From Streptomyces spiroverticillatus (GTDB lineage: Bacteria; Actinomycetota; Actinomycetes; Streptomycetales; Streptomycetaceae), in the NCBI GenBank assembly GCA_014650415.1, contig BMUX01000001.1:434001-498000 (forward strand): DNA of 64,000 nucleotides, read 5' to 3'. This document shows positions 17,935-25,948 of this stretch, piece after piece. Both the position numbers and the translations under genes were made by a program. The number at the start of each line of letters is the position of its first letter. Position 1 is the stretch's first letter. Below the pieces are notes generated by a model. It searched no databases. It saw nothing but the letters and a program-made list of their open reading frames with translations, and was not told the DNA's origin.

Positions 17935-18056
17935 GCTTCCCCCGTACCCCCCGTGATCCCCCGTGGGCTCCCCCCGGACCCCACGTGGTTCCCCCCGTGT
18001 CCCCCCCCGCTTCCCCCGTGTTCCCCCTACTCCCGCCGCCTCCCCCCAAGCGACGG
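17935..18056. repeat. C-rich strand-asymmetric tract downstream of sigQ
   Basis: The plus strand is almost purely pyrimidine, with repeated CCCCCGTG-like units; the minus strand carries many runs of four or more G. It lies in the 255-bp gap after the uridine kinase gene and directly beyond the sigQ stop. No hairpin terminator is obvious here. Confidence 0.7.
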
Positions 18057-18076
18057 CCCCCGTATCCTCCGGACGA

Positions 18077-18904
18077 TCAGGCGACCAGTTCGCCGAAGGA
18101 TTCCTCCTCGTCACGGCCGAAGCTGAGGACCTCGTCCTCGCGCAGCCGGCGGAGCGACCGCCAGATGCTGGACTTCACCGTGCCGACACTGATGTCGAGG
18201 ATGTCCGCGATCTCGGGATCGGTGCGGCCCTCGTAGTAGCGCAGGACGAGCATCGTGCGCTGGAGTTCGGGGAGGCGCGCCAGGGCCTGCCACAGGACAG
18301 CGCGCAGTTCCGTGCCGCGCATGGCGTCCGTGTCGCCGACCGTCTCCGGCAGCTCCTCCGTCGGGTACTCGTTCAGCTTGCGGCGACGCCACTGGCTGAT
18401 GTGCAGGTTGGTCATGGTGCGGCGGAGGTAGCCCCCGACCGCCGCCTTGTCGCTGATCCTGTCCCAGGCGCGGTACGTCGAGAAGAGGGCGCTCTGCAGC
18501 AGGTCCTCCGCCTCGAAGCGGTCGCCGGTCAGGTGGTAGGCGGTCGCGTACAGGGAGGCGCGGCGCTCCTGGACGTAGGCGGTGAATTCCGCCTCCGCCG
18601 CAGTCGCGGGCGTCCGCTCCCCCGAGCCCTCCCCGTACGTCTCCGTCGTGACGGGCGCTGCCGACGCTCCCCCGAACGTCCCCCCGGCAGCTCCGCCGTT
18701 CCCCCCGGTTCCCCCCGGTACGTCGACGACCGTCATGTACCCGTAACTGCTGTACGACGACGCCCGCTGACGTCCGATGCCGCGACCGCACCCCCGCCCG
18801 GTCACAGCACCGGACTTCTCCCCGCTGCGGACGTTCTCGCTCCGTACGACGTCGTGGAGACGCGTGACAACTGCGCTTGAGTTGGTGCTGTGCAGTGCGT
18901 TCAT
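18077..18904 (-). CDS. sigQ: ECF-type sigma factor SigQ
   Basis: A 275-residue SigE-family sigma factor. After a variable, Gly-rich leader come region 2 (EFTAYVQERRASLYATAYHL, then GDRFEAEDLLQSALFSTYRAW) and region 4 (RLPELQRTMLVLRYYEGRTD, then the helix-turn-helix DILDISVGTVKSSIWRSL). It is divergent from afsQ1; in S. coelicolor sigQ is a direct AfsQ1 target controlling antibiotic output under nitrogen stress. A sequence fitting the AfsQ1 box lies in the shared promoter region. The leader before residue 95 is low-complexity, so translation may begin later than ATG 18904. Confidence 0.9.
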   Translation of the reverse strand: MNALHSTNSSAVVTRLHDVVRSENVRSGEKSGAVTGRGCGRGIGRQRASSYSSYGYMTVVDVPGGTGGNGGAAGGTFGGASAAPVTTETYGEGSGERTPATAAEAEFTAYVQERRASLYATAYHLTGDRFEAEDLLQSALFSTYRAWDRISDKAAVGGYLRRTMTNLHISQWRRRKLNEYPTEELPETVGDTDAMRGTELRAVLWQALARLPELQRTMLVLRYYEGRTDPEIADILDISVGTVKSSIWRSLRRLREDEVLSFGRDEEESFGELVA

Positions 18905-18988
18905 CTCGCGCCCCCCGTCGGTGGAGTCCGTAGCAGTTCGTGTGATGAAGAGCTTGCCCGCGCAGTTTCATGACGAGGTCCGTCGACT

Positions 18989-19004
18989 GTCACAGGCGCG
19001 TCAC
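18989..19004. promoter_or_regulatory. AfsQ1 box between sigQ and afsQ1
   Basis: GTCAC-AGGCGC-GTCAC matches the published AfsQ1 pattern GTnAC-n6-GTnAC. It is 84 bp from the sigQ start and 115 bp from the afsQ1 start, so it can serve both directions. Confidence 0.8.
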
Positions 19005-19119
19005 AGGGCACAGCGCACAACCCGCAACACCCGTACCGGGGACGGGCCCGGAGCAGGCCACGGCGATGGGAGCGCTCCAACTGTCGAACTCGTACGCCCC
19101 CATGGGCCAGAATGGCCGG

Positions 19120-19797
19120 GTGCCTTTCCTGTTGCTGATCGAGGACGACGACGCCATCCGTACGGCGCTTGAGCTGTCGCTCACGCGCCAAGGGCACCGT
19201 GTTGCCACGGCCGCCACGGGCGAGGACGGTCTGAAGCTGCTGCGTGAGCAGCGCCCTGACCTCATCGTTCTGGACGTGATGCTGCCCGGCATCGACGGAT
19301 TCGAGGTGTGCCGCAGGATCAGACGCACCGACCAGTTGCCGATCATCCTGCTCACGGCCCGCAGCGACGACATCGACGTCGTGGTGGGTCTGGAGTCCGG
19401 TGCGGACGACTACGTGGTGAAGCCCGTGCAGGGGCGGGTACTCGACGCCCGTATCCGGGCCGTGCTGCGGCGCGGTGAGCGCGAGGCCAACGACGCGGCG
19501 TCGTTCGGCTCGCTGGTCATCGACCGGTCCGCGATGACCGTGACGAAGAACGGCGAGGACCTGCAGCTGACCCCCACCGAACTGCGGCTGCTCCTGGAGC
19601 TGAGCCGCCGTCCCGGACAGGCCCTGTCCCGGCAGCAGTTGCTGCGGCTGGTGTGGGAGCACGACTACCTCGGTGACTCGCGGCTCGTGGACGCGTGCGT
19701 GCAGCGGCTGCGGGCGAAGGTGGAGGACGTGCCGTCCTCGCCGACGCTGATCCGTACGGTCCGTGGTGTGGGCTACCGGCTGGACACGCCTTCGTGA
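19120..19797 (+). CDS. afsQ1: response regulator AfsQ1
   Basis: A 225-residue OmpR-family response regulator, the length of S. coelicolor AfsQ1. The receiver has acidic residues in LIEDDD, the phospho-acceptor Asp in LIVLDVMLPG, and Lys in VVKPVQ; the C-terminal winged helix ends VRTVRGVGYRLD. The GTG at 19120 (reading VPFLLLIEDDD) gives the known N terminus; an upstream in-frame extension to 18970 would run through the promoter. The stop overlaps afsQ2 by 4 bp. AfsQ1/Q2 links nutrient imbalance to secondary metabolism. Confidence 0.94.
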   Translation: MPFLLLIEDDDAIRTALELSLTRQGHRVATAATGEDGLKLLREQRPDLIVLDVMLPGIDGFEVCRRIRRTDQLPIILLTARSDDIDVVVGLESGADDYVVKPVQGRVLDARIRAVLRRGEREANDAASFGSLVIDRSAMTVTKNGEDLQLTPTELRLLLELSRRPGQALSRQQLLRLVWEHDYLGDSRLVDACVQRLRAKVEDVPSSPTLIRTVRGVGYRLDTPS

Positions 19798-21335
19798 GTA
19801 CGGTCGCGAAGCGGGCCCTGATCGCGGGCCTGCGCTGGACCAGCCTGCGGCTGCGGCTGGTGGTGGTGTTCGCGCTGGTCGCGCTGACGGCGGCGGTGTC
19901 GGTGGCGGGGATCGCGTACTGGCTCAACCGGGAAGCGGTCCTCACCCGCACCCAGGACACGGCGCTCAACGACTTCCGGCAGGCCATGCAGGACCGGGTG
20001 GCCAAGCTGCCGTTGCAGCCGACGCAGGCCGAACTCCAGAGTGCGGCGCAGCAGATGGCGGCGATGAGCGCCAAGCCGGGTTACAGCGTGCTGCTGGTGG
20101 ACTCCCGGGAGGCCGGGAAGCCGGTCGTCGGGTACTCGGACCTGGATGCGTTCACGCTGAAGGACGTGCCGCCGAAGCTCCAGGAGCAGGTCAACCGGAA
20201 GCAGCCGATCACTGCGGGCAACGCGTATCCGTACCACCTGTTCTGGGTGCGTACGAATCTGCGTTCCTCGCCGTATCTGGTGGGCGGCGCGAAGGTGATC
20301 GGCGGCGGGCCCACCGGGTACATGCTGACCTCGCTCAAGCAGGAGCGGGACGACCTGAATTCGCTGGCCTGGTCGCTGGGGATCGCGACGGGGCTGGCCC
20401 TGCTGGGGTCGGCGCTGCTGGCGCAGGCCGCGGCCACGACCGTACTGAAGCCCGTGCAGCGGCTGGGTGATGCGGCGCGGCGGCTGGGTGAGGGGAAGCT
20501 GGACACGCGGCTGCGGGTGTCGGGGACGGACGAACTGGCGGATCTTTCGCGGACGTTCAACCGGACCGCCGCCCAACTGGAGAAGAAGGTCGCGGACATG
20601 AGTGCGCGGGAGGAGGCGAGCCGGCGGTTCGTCGCCGACATGTCGCACGAGCTGCGCACCCCGCTGACCGCGATCACGGCCGTCGCCGAGGTCCTGGAGG
20701 ACGAGGCGGACAGCCTCGACCCGATGATCGCGCCCGCCGTGCACCTGGTGGTGAGCGAGACCCGGCGGCTCAACGACCTGGTCGAGAACCTGATGGAGGT
20801 CACCCGCTTCGACGCGGGCACCGCCCGGCTGGTCCTGGACGACGTGGACGTCATGGACCAGGTGACGGCCTGCCTGGACGCGCGGGCCTGGCTGGACGCG
20901 GTGGAGCTGGACGGCGAGCGCGGGCTGATGGTCCGGCTCGACCCCCGGCGGCTCGACGTGATCCTGGCGAACCTGGTCGGCAACGCCCTGAAGCACGGCG
21001 GCTCGCCCGTCCACGTCTCCGTACGCGCGCTCGACGGGGAGCTGGTCATCGAGGTGCGGGACAACGGGCCCGGCATCCCCGCCGACGTCCTGCCGCACGT
21101 CTTCGACCGCTTCTACAAGGCGAGCGCCTCGCGCCCGCGCTCCGAGGGCAGCGGCCTCGGGCTCTCCATCGCCATGGAGAACGCGCACATCCACGGCGGC
21201 GACATCTCCGCCGCCAACTCCCCCGAGGGCGGCGCGGTGTTCACGCTGCGGCTGCCCCGGGACGCAGAGGCCGCGGAAGCCGCGGTGGACGAGAGCCGGA
21301 CCGACGACGCGCAGGTGCGCGAGGAGCAGAGCTGA
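19794..21335 (+). CDS. afsQ2: sensor histidine kinase AfsQ2
   Basis: A 513-residue membrane kinase. A first membrane helix (LVVVFALVALTAAVSVAGIAY) is followed by an extracytoplasmic sensor of about 140 residues, a second helix (LGIATGLALLGSALLAQAAAT), a HAMP linker, the H-box DMSHELRTPLTAI near residue 284, the N-box NLVGNALKHGG near 392, and G-boxes DNGPGI and GSGLGLSI. It starts with GTG overlapping the afsQ1 stop, giving tight coupling, and ends one base into the lipoprotein start. The signal sensed is not evident. Confidence 0.93.
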   Translation: MSTVAKRALIAGLRWTSLRLRLVVVFALVALTAAVSVAGIAYWLNREAVLTRTQDTALNDFRQAMQDRVAKLPLQPTQAELQSAAQQMAAMSAKPGYSVLLVDSREAGKPVVGYSDLDAFTLKDVPPKLQEQVNRKQPITAGNAYPYHLFWVRTNLRSSPYLVGGAKVIGGGPTGYMLTSLKQERDDLNSLAWSLGIATGLALLGSALLAQAAATTVLKPVQRLGDAARRLGEGKLDTRLRVSGTDELADLSRTFNRTAAQLEKKVADMSAREEASRRFVADMSHELRTPLTAITAVAEVLEDEADSLDPMIAPAVHLVVSETRRLNDLVENLMEVTRFDAGTARLVLDDVDVMDQVTACLDARAWLDAVELDGERGLMVRLDPRRLDVILANLVGNALKHGGSPVHVSVRALDGELVIEVRDNGPGIPADVLPHVFDRFYKASASRPRSEGSGLGLSIAMENAHIHGGDISAANSPEGGAVFTLRLPRDAEAAEAAVDESRTDDAQVREEQS

Positions 21336-21988
21336 TGAGGGTCGTGAAGGCTGCTTCCGTACGTCGTCGGGCCGGGCTCCTGGCTGCCGCACTCGGTGTC
21401 CTGGTGACCGGCACGGCCTGCGGCATCCGCACCACGCAGGTGCCGGTGGACGCCGGGGCGGCGCCGTCCCGGGTGTCCTGCGACGTGCCCGCCCGGAAGA
21501 ACGACGCCCCGGCGCAGGGCGCCACGGTGCGGGTGTTCCTGGTGTGCGGGGCGGGGCTGGTGTCGGTGCAGCGCGTGGTGGGCGTACCGGAGCAGGTGCT
21601 CGCCGCCGACCGGATGCGGGCGGCGCAGACGCTGCTGGACGAGCTGCAGAAGGAGCCCTCGGCAGCGGAGGAGCAGGCGGGGTTCACCACGGACGTACGC
21701 GGCTCGCTGACGGTGTCGGGGCCACGGCCCGGGGACTCCCGGCAGTCGCTGCGGCTCAACCGGCAGCCCGACGACCTGCCCACGCACGCGCTGGCCCAGA
21801 TCGTCTGCACGTACTCCGGGAGCGCGGCCGACGACGGCGGCGGCTCGGTGGAGCTGGCCGGGCCCTCCGACGACCCGCCCCGCGCCTACCAGTGCACGGC
21901 CGCGCTGAAGGCCCGCCCGGAGGCGGTGCCGACGCTGGGCGACGTGCGGGGGACGCCGCCGGAGCCGAGTGCGGGGCCGACGGGCTGA
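21335..21988 (+). CDS. lipoprotein of the afsQ operon
   Basis: A 217-residue secreted lipoprotein. The signal peptide ends in VTGTAC, a good lipobox, with the modified cysteine near residue 29. The mature part has no clear catalytic motif; it resembles GerMN-like accessory domains only weakly. It begins within the afsQ2 stop (TGATG), so it is in the afsQ1-afsQ2 operon. Conserved position suggests that it modulates the AfsQ2 sensor, but this is inference. Confidence 0.85.
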   Translation: MRVVKAASVRRRAGLLAAALGVLVTGTACGIRTTQVPVDAGAAPSRVSCDVPARKNDAPAQGATVRVFLVCGAGLVSVQRVVGVPEQVLAADRMRAAQTLLDELQKEPSAAEEQAGFTTDVRGSLTVSGPRPGDSRQSLRLNRQPDDLPTHALAQIVCTYSGSAADDGGGSVELAGPSDDPPRAYQCTAALKARPEAVPTLGDVRGTPPEPSAGPTG

Positions 21989-22105
21989 GCCTCCGGCTCG
22001 CGCGAGGTGCGGAGGCCGGTGTTCCGGAAGGGACGATTGCCGCCTTACGGGGAGTCTTGGACGTACTGCGGAACCGATCCGGACGGGGGGCGCGTCTAGG
22101 GGGGC

Positions 22106-22666
22106 GTGCGTCCAGGTCCGAGCGGCAGTGCCGTCATCCGCTTCCGCGTGGCGGGGAGTCTTCTCCTCCTCGCGCATCTTCTGTTCGTGGCGTGGGCCTG
22201 TCTGCGGCCCCTCGACGACGTGCAGTGGGTGACCGCCCCCAACCTCCAGCCGCTGGCCGGCCTGCGGGCCGATCTCGCGCTCGGGCCCGTCGAGGCGGCC
22301 CGCCGGATCGGCTCCGGGCTGCTTCTGCTGGCCCCGCTGGGCGTGCTGCTGCCGATGGCGGGCGGGCGGCTGCGGGTGTCGCCGTTCGTGTCGCTGCTGC
22401 GGACCGTGGCGGCCGGAGCACTGCTCTCGCTGGGGATCGAGCTGTGGCAGACCGGGGTGCCCGGTCAGGTCGTGGACGTGGACGCCGTCCTGCTGAACAC
22501 CGTGGGGGTGGCGCTGGCCCACCTCGTCGTCGTACCGGTGACGAGGGCGCGGCTGCGTCGCAGGTGGGAGCGGGCTCGTACCCGGGTAGGGGGTGCGACC
22601 CCGACTGAGGAGGAGACCGCCCTGGGGTCGACCCCGAGGATTTCCAGGGTCGGGGTCGCCCCGTAG
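22106..22666 (+). CDS. VanZ-like membrane protein
   Basis: A 186-residue protein with four membrane helices and the VanZ-like pattern LRPLDDVQWV....NLQPLAG and LSLGIELWQTGVPGQVVDVDAVLLNTVG. VanZ raises teicoplanin resistance in enterococci; most relatives have no known role. The hydrophilic C-terminal 35 residues are repeat-like and poorly conserved. GTG 22106 follows a weak ribosome binding site. Confidence 0.8.
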   Translation: MRPGPSGSAVIRFRVAGSLLLLAHLLFVAWACLRPLDDVQWVTAPNLQPLAGLRADLALGPVEAARRIGSGLLLLAPLGVLLPMAGGRLRVSPFVSLLRTVAAGALLSLGIELWQTGVPGQVVDVDAVLLNTVGVALAHLVVVPVTRARLRRRWERARTRVGGATPTEEETALGSTPRISRVGVAP

Positions 22667-22758
22667 GGCGATGCCCGGTTGGGGTGGGAGCGCGAGTATT
22701 GAGTACATCGGGAGCACGTCGGATGCTCCCCCACTTGAAGCTCGCGAAGGAGCCCGCC

Positions 22759-22959
22759 ATGACCGCACTTGTCCGCCCCCGCGACGGCCGTGTGATCGGC
22801 GGAGTGTGCGCAGCGCTGGCCCGGCGCTTCGGCACCTCCGCGACCACGATGCGCGTGATCTTCCTGGCCTCGTGCCTGCTGCCGGGGCCGCAGTTCCTCA
22901 TCTACCTCGGCCTGTGGGTCTTCCTGCCGGGCGAGAAGACGTCGAAGACCGCCTGGTAA
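22759..22959 (+). CDS. PspC-domain small membrane protein
   Basis: A 66-residue protein consisting of a single PspC domain (RPRDGRVIGGVCAALARRFG, then a membrane helix ending YLGLWVFLPGE). ATG 22759 is preceded by GAAGGAG. PspC proteins link envelope stress to gene expression in several bacteria; the short Streptomyces ones are uncharacterised. A strong bidirectional hairpin follows. Confidence 0.85.
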   Translation: MTALVRPRDGRVIGGVCAALARRFGTSATTMRVIFLASCLLPGPQFLIYLGLWVFLPGEKTSKTAW

Positions 22960-22976
22960 CGGCTGTCGGGGTACGA

Positions 22977-23014
22977 AGAAGGGGCGCACCTCCCTCGGGA
23001 GGTGCGCCCCTTCT
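22977..23014. terminator. bidirectional hairpin terminator
   Basis: A perfect 18-bp stem (AGAAGGGGCGCACCTCCC at 22977-22994 with 22997-23014) with very little loop lies between the convergent PspC and secreted-protein genes. Confidence 0.88.
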
Positions 23015-23035
23015 CGTGTGCCCGGGTGCGGCGGA

Positions 23036-23419
23036 TCAGGCGCCGACGCCCGGGACGGCACCGGTGGGCAGGCCGCCGGTGGGCAGGCCCTTCGTCGGCA
23101 GGCCGCCCAGGAGGCCGTTGACCGGGTCCTGGCCCTCGCCGGCCGGCATGACCTGGGGGAGGGTCTTCTCGGCGGTCTGGGGGGCGGTCATCGCGCTCTT
23201 GCCCAGCGCGTCCTGGCCCGCCTTGAGGGCCTCCGGGCCACCGGCCGGGAGCTTGCTCGCGACCTGGTCGACCGGGAGGGCCTGGGAGACGGCGCCCAGC
23301 GCGGCGGCCGCGTCGGGGGCGGCGGGAGCGGCGGCGGCGCTGGCGGAACCGGCGGCAGCGGCGACGAAGGCGGCACCGAGAGCGGCGGCACCGAGGGTCT
23401 TGGCAGCAGACTGCTTCAT
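23036..23419 (-). CDS. small secreted Ala/Gly-rich protein
   Basis: A 127-residue protein starting MKQSAAKTLGAAALGAAFVAA with a Sec signal peptide and likely cleavage after GSASA. The mature chain is Ala/Pro/Gly-rich and ends with repeated GGLPT units. No enzyme domain is visible. Similar abundant small exported proteins occur across Streptomyces, without known function. Confidence 0.7.
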   Translation of the reverse strand: MKQSAAKTLGAAALGAAFVAAAAGSASAAAAPAAPDAAAALGAVSQALPVDQVASKLPAGGPEALKAGQDALGKSAMTAPQTAEKTLPQVMPAGEGQDPVNGLLGGLPTKGLPTGGLPTGAVPGVGA

Positions 23420-23586
23420 GAAAACAACGTCCTCGGAAATGGGGGGAAGTGAGCGGCTCTGCAAGCTAGTCAGAGCTTTCCGCGCCCCGCAAACACACTC
23501 AATCGGCCGGGAGTTGCTATTCCCGGCCGATTGTGCGAAACGTGAGATCAGTTCTTTCCGGCAGTAAACCTGCTGGTCACAGGGGC

Positions 23587-24717
23587 TTACTGGAAGAGCC
23601 ACTCCGACTTCAGCTCGGCGTAGCCGGGCTTGATGACCTCGTTGATCATGGCGAGACGTTCATCGAAAGGAATGAAGGCGCTCTTCATCGCATTGACCGT
23701 CGTCCACTGCATGTCGTCGAGCGTGTAGCCGAAAGCGCCGATCAGGTGCTCGAACTCGCGGCTCATGCTGGTGCCGGACATCAGGCGGTTGTCGGTGTTC
23801 ACCGTGACCCTGAACTGGAGCTTCCGCAGCAGGCCGAAGGGGTGCTCGGCGTACGAAGCGGCCGCTCCGGTCTGGAGGTTGGAGGTGGGGCACATCTCCA
23901 GGGGGATGCGCATGTCCCGTACGTACGCGGCCAAACGCCCCAGCTTCACCGCGCCCGTGGTCTCGTCGACCTCGATGTCGTCGATGATGCGCACGCCGTG
24001 GCCCAGGCGGTCGGCGCCGCACCACTGGATGGCCTGCCAGATGGACGGGAGGCCGAAGGCCTCGCCCGCGTGGATGGTGAAGTGGTTGTTCTCGCGCTTG
24101 AGGTACTCGAAGGCGTCGAGGTGGCGGGTGGGAGGGAAGCCCGCCTCGGCGCCGGCGATGTCGAAGCCGACGACGCCCGCGTCGCGGTAGCGGTTGGCGA
24201 GTTCGGCGATCTCCAGGGCGCGGGCGGCGTGCCGCATCGCGGTGAGGAGGGCGCCGACGCGGATGCGGTGGCCGTTCTCCTTGGCGCGCTTCTCGCCCTC
24301 GCGGAAGCCGTCGTTGACCGCCTCGACGACCTCTTCGAGGGTGAGGCCGGACTCCAGGTGCTGCTCGGGGGCGTACCGGATCTCGGCGTACACGACGCCG
24401 TCCTCGGCGAGGTCCTCGGCGCACTCGGCGGCCACCCGGAAGAGGGCTTCGCGGGTCTGCATGACGGCGCAGGTGTGGGCGAAGGTCTCCAGGTACCGCT
24501 CCAGCGAACCGGAGTCGGCGGCCTCGCGGAACCAGATGCCGAGCTTGTCGGCGTCGGTCTCGGGGAGGTTGTCGTAGCCGACCTCGCGGGCGAGCTCGAC
24601 GATCGTGCCGGGGCGCAGGCCGCCGTCGAGGTGGTCGTGCAGCAGCACCTTCGGTGCGCGGCGAATCTGTTCTGCGGAGGGCGTGTTGGGCGCCTGGGCG
24701 GTGGTCTGGCTCGTCAT
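23587..24717 (-). CDS. add: adenosine deaminase
   Basis: A 376-residue metal-dependent adenosine deaminase, converting (deoxy)adenosine to (deoxy)inosine and ammonia. Zinc ligands His27 and His29 are in [16 protein letters not shown] carries the catalytic glutamate; TSNLQTGA and [13 protein letters not shown] complete the active site. In the last motif, NTDN replaces the NTDD of many relatives. A perfect CTACGCGCGTAG lies 16 nt before the ATG. Its product feeds purine nucleoside phosphorylase. Confidence 0.93.
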   Translation of the reverse strand: MTSQTTAQAPNTPSAEQIRRAPKVLLHDHLDGGLRPGTIVELAREVGYDNLPETDADKLGIWFREAADSGSLERYLETFAHTCAVMQTREALFRVAAECAEDLAEDGVVYAEIRYAPEQHLESGLTLEEVVEAVNDGFREGEKRAKENGHRIRVGALLTAMRHAARALEIAELANRYRDAGVVGFDIAGAEAGFPPTRHLDAFEYLKRENNHFTIHAGEAFGLPSIWQAIQWCGADRLGHGVRIIDDIEVDETTGAVKLGRLAAYVRDMRIPLEMCPTSNLQTGAAASYAEHPFGLLRKLQFRVTVNTDNRLMSGTSMSREFEHLIGAFGYTLDDMQWTTVNAMKSAFIPFDERLAMINEVIKPGYAELKSEWLFQ

Positions 24718-24733
24718 CTGGGCACTCTAGCCC

Positions 24734-24745
24734 CTACGCGCGTAG
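24734..24745. promoter_or_regulatory. nucleoside-regulon palindrome, add site
   Basis: Exact CTACGCGCGTAG, 16 nt before the add start, in the divergent region shared with the hydrolase-like gene. Confidence 0.75.
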
Positions 24746-24832
24746 ATCACGCCAGATCGACGGGCAACTCGATACGTAACAGTGACCGTGCGGACGGGTG
24801 GAGTCCATCTCGGGTTCTGAGACTGTTCTGTC

Positions 24833-25573
24833 ATGACACAGCAAGTCGAGCCGGGTCCGCACGCCCGGCTGGGGCGGGCCGTCGGGACGGACGTGGTCGG
24901 CGGGGTCGTTCTGGTACTGCCCTCGGGGCAGGTCACGTCGGCTCGGGGGCCCTCCGTCGCGTCGTACGCGGCCGGGCGCGGCCTCGCGCGGGAGCTGGCC
25001 GGGGCGGGCGCGTCGGAGGGGCTGCGGGCCCATGTCGTCCGGTACCGGGGGCGGGGCTGGAACGGGGCGGACGCACGGCTCGCGGCGGACGCGGCGTGGG
25101 CGGTCGAGGAAGTCGTACGGCGCTACGGGGACGTGCCGGTGGGGCTGGTCGGGGTCGGCATGGGCGGCCGGGCGGCGCTGCGGGCGGCGGGGCACGGGGC
25201 GGTGGGGGCGGTGGTGGCGTGGGCGCCGTGGCTGCCGCCGTCCGTGGCGGAGGAACCGGTGCGGCAGCTGGTGGGCCGCCGGGTGCTCATCGTGCACGGC
25301 ACGGAGGACGAGTGGGCCTCGCCGGGGCTCTCGCTCCAGCTCGCGGAGCGGGCGAAGAAGGCGAACCGGGACACGTGCCGGTTCGAGGTCCACTCCGACG
25401 GGCACGCCCTTCGGCAGCACCGGGCCGAGGTGCGGGCCCTCACCAAGGACTTCGTCCTCGGCTCGCTGTTCGGGCAGCCGTATGCGAGGGCCGTCACGGA
25501 CGCGCTGGCAGCTCCGCCGCCGCTGGGGCTGCGAATGCCCCTGGCCTCCGGCTTCGGGGGCTCTCGGGGCTGA
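24833..25573 (+). CDS. alpha/beta-hydrolase-like protein without a nucleophile serine
   Basis: A 246-residue alpha/beta-hydrolase fold protein. The nucleophile elbow, usually GxSxG, reads GLVGVGMGGRA, so the serine is replaced by glycine. The acid (HGTEDEW) and histidine (SDGHAL) elements remain. It may be non-catalytic, or use another nucleophile. It starts at ATG 24833, divergent from add, and a 375-bp repeat-rich gap follows. Confidence 0.7.
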   Translation: MTQQVEPGPHARLGRAVGTDVVGGVVLVLPSGQVTSARGPSVASYAAGRGLARELAGAGASEGLRAHVVRYRGRGWNGADARLAADAAWAVEEVVRRYGDVPVGLVGVGMGGRAALRAAGHGAVGAVVAWAPWLPPSVAEEPVRQLVGRRVLIVHGTEDEWASPGLSLQLAERAKKANRDTCRFEVHSDGHALRQHRAEVRALTKDFVLGSLFGQPYARAVTDALAAPPPLGLRMPLASGFGGSRG

Positions 25574-25575
25574 GG

Positions 25576-25640
25576 GTGTCGGTGCGGGTTCGTCGTGGTC
25601 CCGGTCCCGTGCGGGTTCGTGGTGGTCCCGGTCCCGTGCG
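25576..25640. repeat. tandem repeat related to the 28-bp array
   Basis: About two copies of a GGTCCCGTGCGGGTTCGTGG-like unit lead into the 200-bp element, the same arrangement as at 7202-7299. Confidence 0.75.
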
Positions 25641-25832
25641 GGTACGTCGTGGCTGGTCGCGCAGTTCCCCGCGCCCCTGGAGGGGCTGCTCCGCAGCCGC
25701 CTCCCCCCTTCTCCCTCGCCCCCTTGGGCGGCGGGGCCGCCCCCCGGGGGCGGGACGGGCGGGCAAGGGGGCGGTACGCCCGATCCGGGCCCGCCCCGGT
25801 ACCGGCCCTTGCCCGCACCCCCCGACACCGGC
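25631..25832. repeat. about 200-bp intergenic element, second copy (contains box A)
   Basis: Nearly identical to 7286-7489, with the reversed box A at about 25646-25680 and the same GC hairpin. It fills most of the gap between the hydrolase-like gene and chaA; the last 115 bp show no gene. Confidence 0.85.
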
Positions 25833-25948
25833 CGAGCCCCACCGGCCCCCGGCCAAGCCTCCTCGCCCCGCAGCAGCGAGCCCCCCGACCGCCGCCCGCC
25901 CGAGGGCACCGCGCGCGGGACTTTAGTCCCTCTGACACCCTCGACACC

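Noticed and set aside
22065..22100. SigE-type promoter (GGAAC then GTC) before the VanZ-like gene
   Set aside because: The spacing between GGAAC and GTCTA is about 19 bases, longer than the usual 16-17, and nothing else supports it.
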